Assembly (NCBI GenBank): GCA_040285825.1
Contig: JAUPSS010000002.1
Location: 2,790,001 to 2,854,000, forward strand
Source of the DNA: Eukaryota sp. TZLM1-RC
Lineage: Eukaryota; Metamonada: BaSk clade
Reading direction: 5' to 3'
Length of the DNA: 64,000 nucleotides
Each line of letters opens with the position of its first letter. Position 1 is the stretch's first letter. Under the pieces are notes generated by a model. The model saw only the letters and a list, made by a program, of their open reading frames with translations. It was not told the DNA's origin and made no database searches. Of this stretch, positions 10,780 to 20,986 are shown in pieces. The translations under genes and the position numbers were made by a program.

Positions 10780-11210
10780 TTTCATACACATATTTTAAAT
10801 CAACATTTAAGTAATCGATCCCTCCCAAAACAAAACATCTGACGGCACCTCTCTGATGATGATGTCCATGAAAAAGCACAATGTTGGAAACCATCTTCCA
10901 TAACCTCTTAAAATTAAAAAAGCAATTCTACAAAAAACAATGCCAAAAAAATTTGTTGAAATTTCTCTTGGTCGTTCGTCTAGGAATGAGTTCCAAATGT
11001 GCTAATAAACGTAGAGTGGTTAGAGCAAGTGAACCAAATAGAAACAATTCCAAAGGATACAAATTGTATTTTGCACGACGTTGGCTGGACAATTTGGATA
11101 AAGGACCACTACATTTTTTAAATTTCGAAATTTTCATTATTTGAAAGAGGATTATGAACTTAACAGGTAACTTTTCAATTGATACATTACGAAAATTCTC
11201 AAAACGCAAA
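10780..11210 (-). mobile_element. retrotransposon C-terminal remnant, family B
   Basis: Minus strand aligns with the last ~430 bp of the element at 24.9-26.5 kb: the AKYNLYP, LFGSLA and FNRLFWQN counterparts and a terminal LNVDLK in place of LDVDL. Several indels. Confidence 0.65.
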
Positions 11211-11642
11211 AGAACACAATTGTGAGTTGAAACTAATTAGGGTTGGCAAAGAAACAGTAATTAAAATTTTAATATTTTGATTAACCAACAGTTAATCTTT
11301 ATCAGGTTACATGTCAAAATCCTGTTTGGCAGTTTGAATTAACCGTATTTATTTATGTGTCTTGAGCATAATTGTTTAAAAAAACATTCAAGTCATTTAC
11401 AACAATGATTTAATATTTCATCTTTAATATTTTTTGGGTCTACAATTATGAATCCTTAATTAACGAAACTATTGTGCTATTTACTAGTTCATTGGGTGAT
11501 TGTTATTTTCCAAAACAAGTCAATAATGTTGACACCTAGATGGAAAAAGGAATGAAACACGGTGTATTAATTGAATAAATTGATTGTAATTTAATAAACA
11601 CTATTTGACTGTGTATAAATAAAATAAAAGTCAATTAAAATA

Positions 11643-12863
11643 TCAATATTCTTCTGAACTATATTCACTACGAGCGAGATCAAGATCGCTATCTTGATCC
11701 AAATCAATTGACTCATCAATAGAAAATTTTTTCTCCATTGTTCCATTAAGGATACTATCTTGAGGAATATTTGACATTAATTCCTCATAGTAGGGAGAAT
11801 TAAAACCACTGGCTCCTTGATGGGCATTGAGTTCAACTTCCTGGCTCCCCTGAAGTTCTTTCACATTCTTGACATATCTAACAAATACATCATAGTTGGA
11901 CAATGGTTCCCCATCTAAAACTTGCAAAATTTCTGATACAATTGGAGACAATAATAGGCTTCTGAGATCGCTTCTTTCATCTTTTTCTTTTTTTATAACT
12001 CTTGCCAACAGATCAGAATTCGTTCTAGTCTCTATAAATGGTCGCACTTTACTACCAAATGAGTCTAATTTTGGTAATAATTCTGGATGAAGAGCTAGAA
12101 ACCTGACCGCAGCTAAATACCCATAAAAAGAAGCAAAATCCAAATAGTCAACATCTTCTCTAACACGATTCCTAATATCACCTTTACAGGGACCAAACAA
12201 ATGGAGCATTGGAAAGGTTGACTGGGCTTCAACAGCAATACCAAACATGGTAATACCAAAACCACAAAATACATTGAATTGATTATCAACTGCACAACCA
12301 GCAGTATAAACAATCAAATCTGATTGATCAGGGTTTATTTTCCGAAGTACATCAACCATTTCAACTCTTTGCAACTTGGTAGCTGGTTTAGGCAAGCTGT
12401 CAGACAGATAGTAATTTTCATCTTCATCTGATGTTTCACACTGCTTTGCCAACCAAGTTGTCGCTTCGTCTTTACGTCTAAACTTTCGGTACAAAACATT
12501 GGGACAATCTTTTGTATAAGGTTCTACCTTTTCTCTAAACATGCGATTTTGATAACTCTCTCTGTCTGCTTTGCTAAGGCTGCCATGGCTTTCAGGTGAA
12601 GGGATGGTAATCAAAAGGTTCTTAACTGTACGACCAGGGACTTGAGGGTCCCTACCTCTTGCAATGCCATAGTAAATTTCTCCAGGAGACGTTCTGTTTT
12701 CCCAGTATAGAATAGCTTCTAGTTCAGTGGGAAAACCTCGAAATTGTTGCCCATTAGCACCCTGTACTAAGGAAAAGTCAAACTGTTTCTTCTTATCAAC
12801 TTCAAAGATGCCACGAGCCTTATCTTTACCACGAATGACTGCGTAGAACTTGCTCTTTCCCAT
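11643..12863 (-). CDS. RNase H1-like protein with two hybrid-binding domains, probably catalytically dead (left-arm copy)
   Basis: 406 residues. Residues 5-54 form an RNA:DNA hybrid-binding domain (KFYAVIRGKDKARGIFEV ... FRGFPTELEAILYW). A second one with an insertion spans about 63-139 (IYYGIARGRDPQVPGRTV ... NVLYRKFRRKDEATTWL). Tandem HBDs are known from yeast RNase H1. Residues about 183-364 follow the RNase H fold: LIVYTAGCAVDN at strand 1, a helix ASFYGYLAAVRFLAL, and a C-terminal NAHQGASGFNSPYYEEL. The first catalytic Asp is Ala (YTAG instead of YTDG), the helix Glu is not visible, and the last Asp region reads PYYEEL. A hybrid-binding pseudoenzyme acting on R-loops is my inference. The tail is acidic (ESIDLDQDSDLDLARSEYSS). 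The right-arm copy differs at only three residues. Confidence 0.75.
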   Translation of the reverse strand: MGKSKFYAVIRGKDKARGIFEVDKKKQFDFSLVQGANGQQFRGFPTELEAILYWENRTSPGEIYYGIARGRDPQVPGRTVKNLLITIPSPESHGSLSKADRESYQNRMFREKVEPYTKDCPNVLYRKFRRKDEATTWLAKQCETSDEDENYYLSDSLPKPATKLQRVEMVDVLRKINPDQSDLIVYTAGCAVDNQFNVFCGFGITMFGIAVEAQSTFPMLHLFGPCKGDIRNRVREDVDYLDFASFYGYLAAVRFLALHPELLPKLDSFGSKVRPFIETRTNSDLLARVIKKEKDERSDLRSLLLSPIVSEILQVLDGEPLSNYDVFVRYVKNVKELQGSQEVELNAHQGASGFNSPYYEELMSNIPQDSILNGTMEKKFSIDESIDLDQDSDLDLARSEYSSEEY

Positions 12864-13065
12864 TCAAAAGTTCAAAAGTGGAAGGAATATAGCAGAAGGA
12901 AATTGAGAGGATTGCTTTGTGGGGTTGACACAACTTTTATAATCACACTGTTTTCACTTATCCAACAAAACCACATTCCACAAGTCGTCTATTGACAAAC
13001 AAGCGGGGTTAAACTGGTCTATAATTCTATGTCATCCACTAAACAAAATGAATATTTTGCTTGTC
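12864..13065. promoter_or_regulatory. 5' flank of the RNase H-like gene (left arm)
   Basis: About 200 bp between the RNase H-like start and the Fanzor relic, nearly identical to 47040-47241 in the other arm. It must hold the promoter, but no motif stands out. Confidence 0.3.
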
Positions 13066-13258
13066 TCAACAGTTGTCTAATAGCTTTTCCTTTAACAGTT
13101 GGTACTCGATCCTTATGAGTTCAATATCAGTATTATTCCAATCAGCAAATCCAATTACTACATCAATTGGGATCCCAATTGAGCATTTGAATCGGCAAAT
13201 CATTTGGTGTGCTGATTTTCTAAACCGAGATCCTAATAATATTATGCCTTGTGCTTTA
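13066..13258 (-). pseudogene. Fanzor relic (left arm)
   Basis: The minus-strand frame ending at a TGA encodes HQMICRFKCSIGIP followed by DVVIGFADWNN. This aligns with AKMIQRFKSVIGDP and QVVIGIGDWEQ of the Fanzor at 6944-8292, including the conserved 'vviGxgDw' strand just before RuvC-II. The following YQLLKEKLLDNC fits the next helix. The flanking RuvC-I, RuvC-II and zinc-finger parts are not recognisable, so only a fragment remains. It lies just upstream of the RNase H-like gene. The match is short, hence moderate confidence. Confidence 0.5.
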
Positions 13259-13267
13259 GTTCAATAA

Positions 13268-13879
13268 TGTTATGCTTTTTATATATATTTTAGGTCTTCA
13301 AATTCAAATAATTTTCCCTGTCCCAAAGTAGGTTATTGAAATAATTCAGATTCAGCTTCTACATAACTGCCATTCTTTGAATTTGGTTTTGATGCTTTTT
13401 TGTTCAAAATTTCTGTCAAAATTTTCTTATTTTAAATTAGTTTGTTCCTCTCGAGAGTAACTAAATCTATTGTAGAAATTTTCGTTTTTTTGTTAAAAAT
13501 TTGTTAAATTGAGTTTTAAAAAGAAGTGAAGTGTTCGTGTATTTTTTCCACAAAGTTCTTTAAAACACATAATTTGATCGAGATGTATTTAATTCTGGTT
13601 TCTGCTTTTTGAATGGTCCTCTGTCTTGCTACAGTAAAAATCTGCTCCAATTCTAGATTCACATTTGTGTTTCAGAGACAATCTACCCACATTCCAGGGT
13701 CAAATGCTACTGATTGTGTTTCTATTAAAAGTTATTCTTGTAACGGATTTTTTTAACTTCACGAAATAACAAGCTTCAACCGTTATACGTTCGAAGTAAT
13801 AAGGGAACACAATAAGAACAAAATGTAGGAGTTACTTTTACAACTTTTTCAGCTTGCACAATTTTATCAACATAAATTC
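13268..13879. other. intergenic in left arm, nothing recognised
   Basis: AT-rich, with T- and A-runs. It is present in reverse orientation in the right arm (about 46215-46830). No gene seen. Confidence 0.4.
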
Positions 13880-13990
13880 CATGTAGTAATTATTTTTTTG
13901 GGTTATTAGAGAAGCTTTAGGGAGACAGCAAGCAGATCACGATTCTGTGGAGGAAATCTGGTTTAAATGAATTTTGTCCCATTAGTTCTG
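13880..13990 (+). mobile_element. retrotransposon 3' end, family A (left arm)
   Basis: REALGRQQADH-like coding tail, then 'gtcccattag', as in the element at 62.6-63.3 kb. Only the last ~100 bp are left. Confidence 0.6.
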
Positions 13991-14449
13991 AGTCTGCTTT
14001 AAGAAGCTTCGGAGATCAATAAATAGATCGTAATTGCGCTTTTCATAATAAAATCAATCCATATTCTGAAAGCAAATCTGGATACTTATTTCCAAAAGCT
14101 TAAATATAGAGTTCGCAAACAGGCCATTTTTGTTGTTTAATTGAATTATTATTATTGAAAATTCAACAATTCGATTGTCAGTTACACGGTTAATTCATTC
14201 AGTCTATTTCTTAGAAATTTGGTTTTCAACTCCCCTTGTTTTGACAAGTTGAACTATGTTGCTGGTAAAAATATTCAGCCAACCAACAATTTAATATCAA
14301 AAATGTTGTTGAAATTGGATTGAATATTCAGATCTTACTATATTGATTTCCACTTGGAAGAAGCTCGGAACATAACATACCATTTTGTCTCTTTTCTCAA
14401 AACGCTTATTTATTTATCTGATAAGGAATATCAAAACATAAAATACACA

Positions 14450-15380
14450 ACTAAAATTCCACATCCTCAAAATCTGCCTCCCTACTTCAAAACAATCAAT
14501 TGCTAAAGATTCAGAAAATTTCCCAAAAGAAGACAGTGAATCAGAAATTAGGTTCACCATTCTTTTAGAAATAGAAACTACAATGCTGTTTTGCCAGTAA
14601 ACAGATTGAAAATTCTTCCAATTCTTTCCTTTACAACTGAAACAAAATCCTCAAAAAAAGCCATAACAGCCTTGCCTAGAGATCCAAGCAAAGAAAAAAC
14701 AGAGGGACATAAATTATATTGAGCATGAGAATTTTCATTAGTTGAGGAAATGGGTTTCGAATATTTAGCAATTCTATATATTTCGCCAGCGAGAAGAGGA
14801 CTATTTACATATGAGTTAATAAAATGTTCGTTAGAAGAATTACAAGGGTCAATGGACATGGCGTCTAAAATAGTAAAACTACCATTTAAACAGGGAACAA
14901 CTAGATCACCTCTTGTCAGACCCATAGAAGTTCTATTGTAGCCCGTACTATCAATATTGGGGTCATCAAGAATTATTTTCGATAACAACGGCTATAAAAA
15001 GGAATCTACTCGATATGATTTACACATTACATAAATCTGGTCCCTGACATTATTATGCACTTTACTTCTAAATGTAATGAAATGTTTACAGCTCAAAAGA
15101 TGAATAAACACAAGAGGTTTACCACATTTACAAGTTAAATGATTGGGCAAATTGTTTGGCCATAGAAAACAACGAAAACGCATGTTTAAAAGCCATTCAT
15201 TGTTTTTTAACAAAAGTACATAAACAGAGGGAATTTGAGTTACTAACGCACCAGCAAAACTATTACGAATGTCCTTTAAAAATTTCCGAAAGCAGGATTT
15301 TGAGTTTTGGCCAAGCCAAGTCTTACTTCATAATCCAAGCTTTCCATTCCATTTCATCAGCCATTTGTCTCAAAACTGCG
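14450..15380 (-). mobile_element. retrotransposon C-terminal half, family D (left arm)
   Basis: The minus strand carries, with frameshifts, a zinc knuckle (NHLTCKCGKPLVFIHLLSCKHF), the helix VHNNVRDQIYVMCKSYRVDSFL, the nuclease segment TRGDLVVPCLNGSFTILDAMSIDPC and the C-terminal region ending in a DFEDVEF-like sequence near 14460. Orientation and domain order match the family B element at 24.9-26.5 kb. The right-arm counterpart is 44735-45659. Confidence 0.75.
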
Positions 15381-15499
15381 CTTGCGCCAGATTTGTTTGT
15401 GTTGAAGATACGAAAGACTAGTGATGGTTAGATTCTTCAGTCGAATGGTTGCTTTGGCATCATTCATTTGTTAATGGACTGCTATTATTTCTTCATTGG

Positions 15500-15630
15500 T
15501 TTTTTGCCATTAAGTTATAGATGGGGGAATACCTTTTTGGGGACAGAGTGTTCAGATCGGAACGTCAAAAATTTTGTGAGTCATTGGCAAAGAGTGGTCG
15601 AATTCTGACCGCTATGTTGATTCAATTCAT
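15500..15630 (-). pseudogene. kinesin-7 5'-end relic (left arm)
   Basis: From ATG 15630 the minus strand reads MN, stop, INIAVRIRPLFANDSQNF, stop, RSDLNTLS. It aligns position by position with MNFIKVAVRVRPLFATKSER and WRSDQTTLS of the kinesin genes. After ~40 codons the similarity fades. A dead first part of another kinesin copy. Confidence 0.75.
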
Positions 15631-15639
15631 TATGTAAGT

Positions 15640-16430
15640 GATTCATTAATTCAAATTAAATTTTCCATAAAATCTAATGAATATATATTCCATATATTTA
15701 TTTTTTTCTTTTAAACCACAGTTACAGTACCTCCAGTTATAGAGTGAATTGATTCTAACAAAATTCAATCTCTGTGTATTTCACATTGTTCGGACACCAG
15801 TATTATCAAATGAGCAGTTTTTGAAACACTGAGCTGCTTACCAATGTCTGTTCTTGATTTTCAGCATTCACATAATTCCCAGACATTACATCTTGAGCAC
15901 CAACATCTTTGCATTAGTAGCTTCTTAAACCAAAAAAAGATGTTTATGATATGAAACAGATAGAAACCGTTTTTTAAAGGAATTATTCTATTCTTTTCTA
16001 TTTAATCAGTGTCCTTTTTTGGTGTATTTCACGTACCATTGTGAAACACTTACTCAAAGCGCCCTGTCATTTTTCAATGTGATAATTATATTATTGTCAT
16101 TCATTGTAAGTAATAGTTCAAATAATTGAATAACTTATGCCATTACTTAAGTAATAATAATAATCTTACATCAAGGAATTGATTTCTCAACGCTTTTCAG
16201 AACTATTTTCTTGGTTGCATCTTGTTTTAATCTTGTTCTGACCTGTGGAGCATTTGTAGTTGTAGAATGCAAGCAAAAGACCGATAGTTAATTACTCAAA
16301 ATCACTTGAGCAGTTTGGCAACCCAAAAAAAATTTCAGCGATAATAATAATAATGAGTGATAAAAGTAAAAGCGTTTTTAATAATGTGAAACAACAACGA
16401 CGTACTTGAGGTATTGGATGGATTCAATTA
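15640..16430. other. non-coding part of left arm
   Basis: AT-rich sequence shared with the right arm (about 43660-44470). The block 15640-15760 recurs directly at 17510-17620. No gene recognised. Confidence 0.4.
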
Positions 16431-16439
16431 CGGAAAAGA

Positions 16440-16690
16440 TGTTTCAAATTTGCTAAATGGGAAGAAATTTTGAGATCTCGTGCTCCTTCCAAAGCATTAG
16501 ATTCTTTTCGATTCTACAATGCTTTCAGGAAGAAATTTTTTGCTAATTTATTTTATCTACATCTAGGAATGTTGAAAAATCACTTATTTTCTGCAGCAAA
16601 TATGGGAAATGTTGGATTCACAAAATTCTCTTTTTTATACCAATCCGCTTTTGTGGGAACAAAGAGTTTAACCACTACGTATCACGATTA
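16440..16690 (+). mobile_element. retrotransposon thumb-region fragment (left arm)
   Basis: Encodes ILRSRAPSKALDSFRFYNAF and MLKNHLFSAANMGNVGFTKF. This aligns with ILRSCAPSIALDFCRSFNSL and MLKSHLFSSANLGGIGFTKS of the element at 24.9 kb. Matching fragment in the right arm at 43400-43650. Confidence 0.75.
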
Positions 16691-16742
16691 ACTTGCAATA
16701 ACAAGAATTGTAAATTCATTGAAAATGGATGAAGACTGCTGT

Positions 16743-17063
16743 TCAAAAAATAAACCGACTTCTCTGAATATATTTAATAATATGATTGCTCAGAATGTGG
16801 ATAGTGGTCAGTTTTTGTGATTGCTCCTCAAAAAAGAAATTGTGTAAATGTGGAAAAATTTCCCCCAATGCTATGATTCTGCATGCTGTATAACCTCCAT
16901 AGAGATAAATTATAGACTTGGTTTGTCTCATTGTTTTTGTTGTTCTTTTAAAAATTGGCTCTCTAAATTGGTAATTATTCACAGCCTTTGGGTCATGTTC
17001 ACCTAACCAAAACTTCCATTCCCCAAGGCTCTTTGAGTGCTTATTTTCATAATAAACTGACAA
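16743..17063 (-). other. open frame of 106 codons, unknown (left arm)
   Basis: No ATG at the 5' end (TTG at 17063), so if it is coding the start or an upstream exon is not visible. It contains EWKFWLGEHDPKAVNNYQ and SIIYLYGGYTACRIIALGEI. The right-arm copy keeps the frame open but differs at about nine residues, far more than the RNase H-like gene. This argues against strong selection on the protein. I do not recognise it. A distant resemblance to the Alba fold is too weak to call. Confidence 0.3.
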
Positions 17064-17410
17064 ATTCTATTGATTTAAATTTAATGGATAAAAATTCCTG
17101 GACAAAGCAAAAGGCTCACCCAAATGAAAAATCACATATTGCAGTAACAATATTAATTTTAAAACTGTTATTTACAATATATCAAATAAAAACATTTCAT
17201 CTTTTTCAATTGCTTATTGTGAAATTTTAAACACGGTATCGGTTGGTGAATTTGAAATACTTGAACACTTTTTCATAACAATGAATTGTTGAAGAATAAA
17301 CTAAACTGTTCCAAGTGACGATTATCCTATTGATTCAACTTGTTTTGCAAATGTCAAAAAGTTGTTAACATTTTTCAAACAGAATCTGAAAAGGTGAAAA
17401 ATGTCTATTT

Positions 17411-17502
17411 GAGAACAGAGTGGTCGAGTCAGGATGCCAAAATTCGTGGGAGTCATTTGCAAGATGTGGTCGTATCTTGAGCGCCATGTTGATTCAGTTC
17501 AT
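17411..17502 (-). pseudogene. second kinesin-7 5'-end relic (left arm only)
   Basis: From ATG 17502 the minus strand reads MN, stop, INMALKIRPHLANDSHEFWH, then PDSTTLF. It aligns with the start of the kinesin genes (VAVRVRPLFA ... CWRSDQTTLS). The right arm has unrelated sequence at this place (about 42330-42690), so this copy moved or was lost on one side only. Confidence 0.65.
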
Positions 17503-17509
17503 TATGTAA

Positions 17510-18600
17510 GTGATTCATTAATTCAAATATAATTTTCCTTAAAATCTAATGAATATATATTCCATAAATTTATTTTTTCTCTTAAACCACAGTTACAGCA
17601 CCTCCAGTTATAGAGTAACTTTCGGACAATGCAATTGCAGTTTGATTCTAATAAAATTCAGAATGTACACCGAATTTATAAACAAAAAAGAAAACGCACA
17701 TTTAACTCAAAATCTATGTCTATTGGACTGTCTTTACCTTTATATATTTCTCATTTTTGCATCCTGGTAATTTACAATAATGAGGACCATCCACTGACAA
17801 TGAGTCGAATCTTTTGTAAAGTCTATGTTTTCAATATACACTTAGTACCTTGTCACGTTTGACATCTTCATGCCTTAATAAAAGAGTCTCAACTTATTGA
17901 AATATTACTTTTTCATTTTTTTTTTGAAATCGGGCAAAAGACTTCTCTGAAAATTGGAACCAATGTCATTAAAAAATTTGTTGTTTCTGAGTTCAATTCA
18001 TTTCACCAATTTTGGGGAGATGTCTACCAACTTTTTGTTTATCATTCGCTTTTTGCATATTTGTGAAATTTCGAATTATCTCTTTGCGAGAAAAGTCAAC
18101 AGATGATGGCAAAGCTACCAATGTTTTTTCTTGTTTTCCAAGAAAAGTCACTTTCTAATTAAAATCAAAAGTCAATGTTGATTCATTGATGAATTGAAGC
18201 TGAAACAAATCAGAAAACAATATTTTAGTAAATCAAAAAGTACATAAGAGCAAAAGAAGTAAATTGGTCCAACACTTTAGTATGGGGAAATTCCTGATTA
18301 GTTAAAAAAACACTATATAGTTTCACATTTGGAGAAATCCAAAATTGCTGCAGCTTCAATGTAGTAAAAGCACATCTTCACTAAGAAAAATATTGAGGTC
18401 TCTCACCAACACTACCCTTTACAAAATAATCTACAATCTCCTTGATGTTGATACAAGCTAACTTGTTACGATTCCATACCTTATCCATTCCATTACATTT
18501 TTCTTTATAAACATCAGATCGATCTTAATAAAACGTTGCATTTTACTGTAGGTCACTCCTCTCTCATCAATGTTTCAACATTTTCAACATAAAAAAATGC
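17510..18600. other. non-coding part of left arm
   Basis: 17700-18300 is matched in the right arm (about 41760-42310). 18300-18600 has no counterpart that I can see. No gene recognised. Confidence 0.4.
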
Positions 18601-18639
18601 ATTTATAGGGTTAAAACAATATATCCTCGAAAATAAAAA

Positions 18640-19250
18640 AAATAAAAAAATTAATTAAAAAAATGGAAAAATCAAATTTATTTTGAGTGATTTGTTTTGT
18701 ACAAAAGGCGTACTTTTTCATTAGAACTTCGTGCGCAGCCTTTAAATAAAGAATTTCCTTATCTTTTTCATTTAATTGCCGTACAAATTCTAAATAAGCT
18801 TCTGTGTTAGCCAAAAGAGACTCATTTTCAGATTTCAATTCATCAATTTTTGAAGTTAATTCTCCAACTAAAAATTCACTTTGCCTTAACTCTAGTTTAA
18901 TTGAATCTAATTCAGAATTTAATAATGAAAGTTCTTGGTTACAAAGAATATTTTCAAAATTTGAATTAGTTTCATTTTCTTTTTCCTTTAAAATCGTTTC
19001 TGATTTTTTTTCTTAGTTTATTTTATTCAACAGCGAATACGAAAACATAAAATACACAACTATAACTCCACATCTTCAAAACCTGCCTCCCCTACATCAA
19101 AACAATTAACTGCCATTTCTAATTTTGACTCCAATTCTTCCTTTGAATTGAAGTTCATCTCTTGCAGATATATTGATTGTTGATATTGATTCAAATATTG
19201 AATTTTCATCTTGGTTACAAAGAATAATTTCAAAAATTGAATTAATTTCA
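18640..19250 (-). pseudogene. detached tail of kinesin-7 copy 1
   Basis: The minus strand continues the kinesin coiled-coil after the stop at 19253. Frame-shifted kinesin-tail sequence (ELESKLEM) runs into a retroelement 3' end at about 19015-19115. Then 19010-18650 again encodes kinesin-tail repeats: LKEKENETNSNFEN, SELDSIKLEL, LTSKIDELKSENESLLAN. Compared with copy 2 the tail is duplicated and interrupted. Confidence 0.7.
19015..19115 (-). mobile_element. retrotransposon 3' end, family D, in the kinesin tail
   Basis: The minus strand encodes VNCFDVGEAGFEDVEL then a stop, nearly the same as the family D end at 45.66 kb (DCFEVGEADFEDVEF). It is embedded in kinesin tail sequence on both sides. 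Confidence 0.65.
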
Positions 19251-19252
19251 TT

Positions 19253-20917
19253 TTATTTTTCCTTTAAAATTGTTTTTAATTTAGACTCTAATTCAGAAAC
19301 CAAATTTTGTTGTTCAATCAATTCCTTGCTAAGTTGATCAATTTCATCTCTTGAAGATATTAAAGAAGATTTAAATACACTGTAATAGTGTTTTAATTCT
19401 TCATTTAATTGATTTAAATCAAGAATTTCCTGATTTTTTTCACATAATTTTTGCTCTAATTCTAAATAAGCTTCTTTGTAAACCAAAAGAGATTCATTTT
19501 TAGATTTCAATTCATCAATTTTTGATTGTTTTTCTGATTTAATTGAACTAATTTCTTCTTCTTTTTGCAATTGAATTAATTCATAATCTGCTTTTAAATT
19601 AGCAACCAATTTCCTTTCATCTTTCAATTCTTCTTTTAATTTATCCAACTCAGCAGCTTGTTTTTTGACAATTTCAACTTGAGAACTATTTTCTTGATAA
19701 CCATCAATTATAACATCATTATTAATCGGAGTCTGGGAAGGTCTTTTGAACACTTCAAACTGTTCTAGAGCAGTTCGGTTAGCAGTATTGAGTGAAGGAC
19801 ACCAAGTAAGTCGTCTATTAAAAGAACTAGGTTTGGGTTCTTCATCAATAAGACGTTGATTTAGTAATAATTGTAAATTCTTTTCCTTCAATTCTTTAAT
19901 TTCATTTTCATATCGTTTTAATAAAGCTCTATCATCCAAAACTTCATTAATCTTTGCTCTATTTTGAACACTTTTAGCCCGCATTGCGAAATCCAAAGTA
20001 CTTTTGGTAACTTCAAAATGCTTTACATGGGGATTGATGCAGCAAATCATTACGGTTAATGAATTACCTCCCAAAGCATTGGATAATACATGAGTTAACT
20101 TTGAATCTCGATAATTGACAACGCCAGCGGGATTTGATTGTAATTTTGAAATGACTGTTCCTAGTGCCAAGAGCGACTTATTAATATTACCAGCTTCTCT
20201 CAGCTGAATTCCTTTCGCTCCAGTAATAGAAGCTCTCTCACTACCAGCTAGATCAACAAAATTTAAATGAGAAATTCTAACTGCACCATCAGAATTTGGG
20301 GATTTGTCCCGTGATTCAAGAATTATTCTAAAGATAGAATGACTTCGAGAACTTCTGTCATTCATTCTTGTAGCACCTACATGACGTCGTTGGTTTCCCT
20401 TTTCTAATTGTTCCAAGGCCCCCTCAACTGACATGACTACGAATTCTTGGACAGAGTAGAGAACCACTGAGTTGGTTTGGCCATCTGTACGGAGACAAGG
20501 TTTGTTCTGGGGTTCAAGCAGATCGAAAATTTTTCCATTGTAGATTTCGATAAAGGAAACACGGACGAGGTAATGGCGGTCAAAAAAAGCTTCAATGTGA
20601 TCAAAAATGTCAGAAAGAGCACGATAAACAACTCCTGGATCGTCATGAGAACTCATCATACTGTGAGTTTTACCAGCAGCAGTTTGTCCATAAGCAAAAA
20701 CGGTACCATGGAAGCCCTCAATAGCTTGTGACACGATGGAAGAGACAAGAGAGTTGTAGAGGGATGAGTTGTTTTCAGATTCATTAAAGACATTATCAAA
20801 GCTGTAGATTGTGGAAGACATATTAGAAGACAGAGTGGTTTGATCGGAGCGCCAGCAGCGTTCTGATTTAGTGGCAAAAAGAGGCCGTACTCTGACGGCC
20901 ACCTTAATGAAGTTCAT
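19253..20917 (-). CDS. kinesin-7 (CENP-E-like) motor, copy 1, tail truncated
   Basis: 554 residues. The motor is complete: P-loop GQTAAGKT, switch I NDRSSRSH, switch II VDLAGSE, then neck sequence RAKINEVLDDRALLKRYENE, which resembles CENP-E. It starts at ATG 20917 (MNFIKVAVRVRPL). Compared with copy 3 about 140 bp are missing in the linker after the motor. The coiled-coil ends at a TAA where copy 2 has GAA (LKEK, stop, versus LKEKENE). Family role: plus-end directed transport and chromosome attachment on microtubules. The motor may still function; the tail is lost. P-loop position 5 is Ala where most kinesins have Ser, in all three copies. A palindromic element lies 51 bp upstream. Confidence 0.75.
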   Translation of the reverse strand: MNFIKVAVRVRPLFATKSERCWRSDQTTLSSNMSSTIYSFDNVFNESENNSSLYNSLVSSIVSQAIEGFHGTVFAYGQTAAGKTHSMMSSHDDPGVVYRALSDIFDHIEAFFDRHYLVRVSFIEIYNGKIFDLLEPQNKPCLRTDGQTNSVVLYSVQEFVVMSVEGALEQLEKGNQRRHVGATRMNDRSSRSHSIFRIILESRDKSPNSDGAVRISHLNFVDLAGSERASITGAKGIQLREAGNINKSLLALGTVISKLQSNPAGVVNYRDSKLTHVLSNALGGNSLTVMICCINPHVKHFEVTKSTLDFAMRAKSVQNRAKINEVLDDRALLKRYENEIKELKEKNLQLLLNQRLIDEEPKPSSFNRRLTWCPSLNTANRTALEQFEVFKRPSQTPINNDVIIDGYQENSSQVEIVKKQAAELDKLKEELKDERKLVANLKADYELIQLQKEEEISSIKSEKQSKIDELKSKNESLLVYKEAYLELEQKLCEKNQEILDLNQLNEELKHYYSVFKSSLISSRDEIDQLSKELIEQQNLVSELESKLKTILKEK

Positions 20918-20968
20918 TGAAAAAAAAGGTTCCGCTTAAATTAACCATAATCAGATCAAAAACCAAAA

Positions 20969-20986
20969 TTAGGTCGGCCGACCTAA
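20969..20986. promoter_or_regulatory. 18-bp perfect palindrome upstream of kinesin copy 1
   Basis: ttaggtcggccgacctaa, perfectly palindromic and GC-rich in an AT-rich flank, 51 bp before the ATG. It is present at the same distance before copy 3 and, with one change, in the displaced flank of copy 2. Probably a transcription-factor site or core promoter element (inference). Confidence 0.55.

Noticed and set aside
11643-12863. Plant pararetrovirus transactivator or LTR-retroelement RNase H
   Set aside because: The HBD is shared by both, but two HBDs followed by an RNase H-like fold without adjacent reverse transcriptase fit a cellular RNase H1 derivative better.
16743-17063. Alba-domain protein
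   Set aside because: Only a glycine and a few hydrophobic positions agree; no conserved Alba signature.
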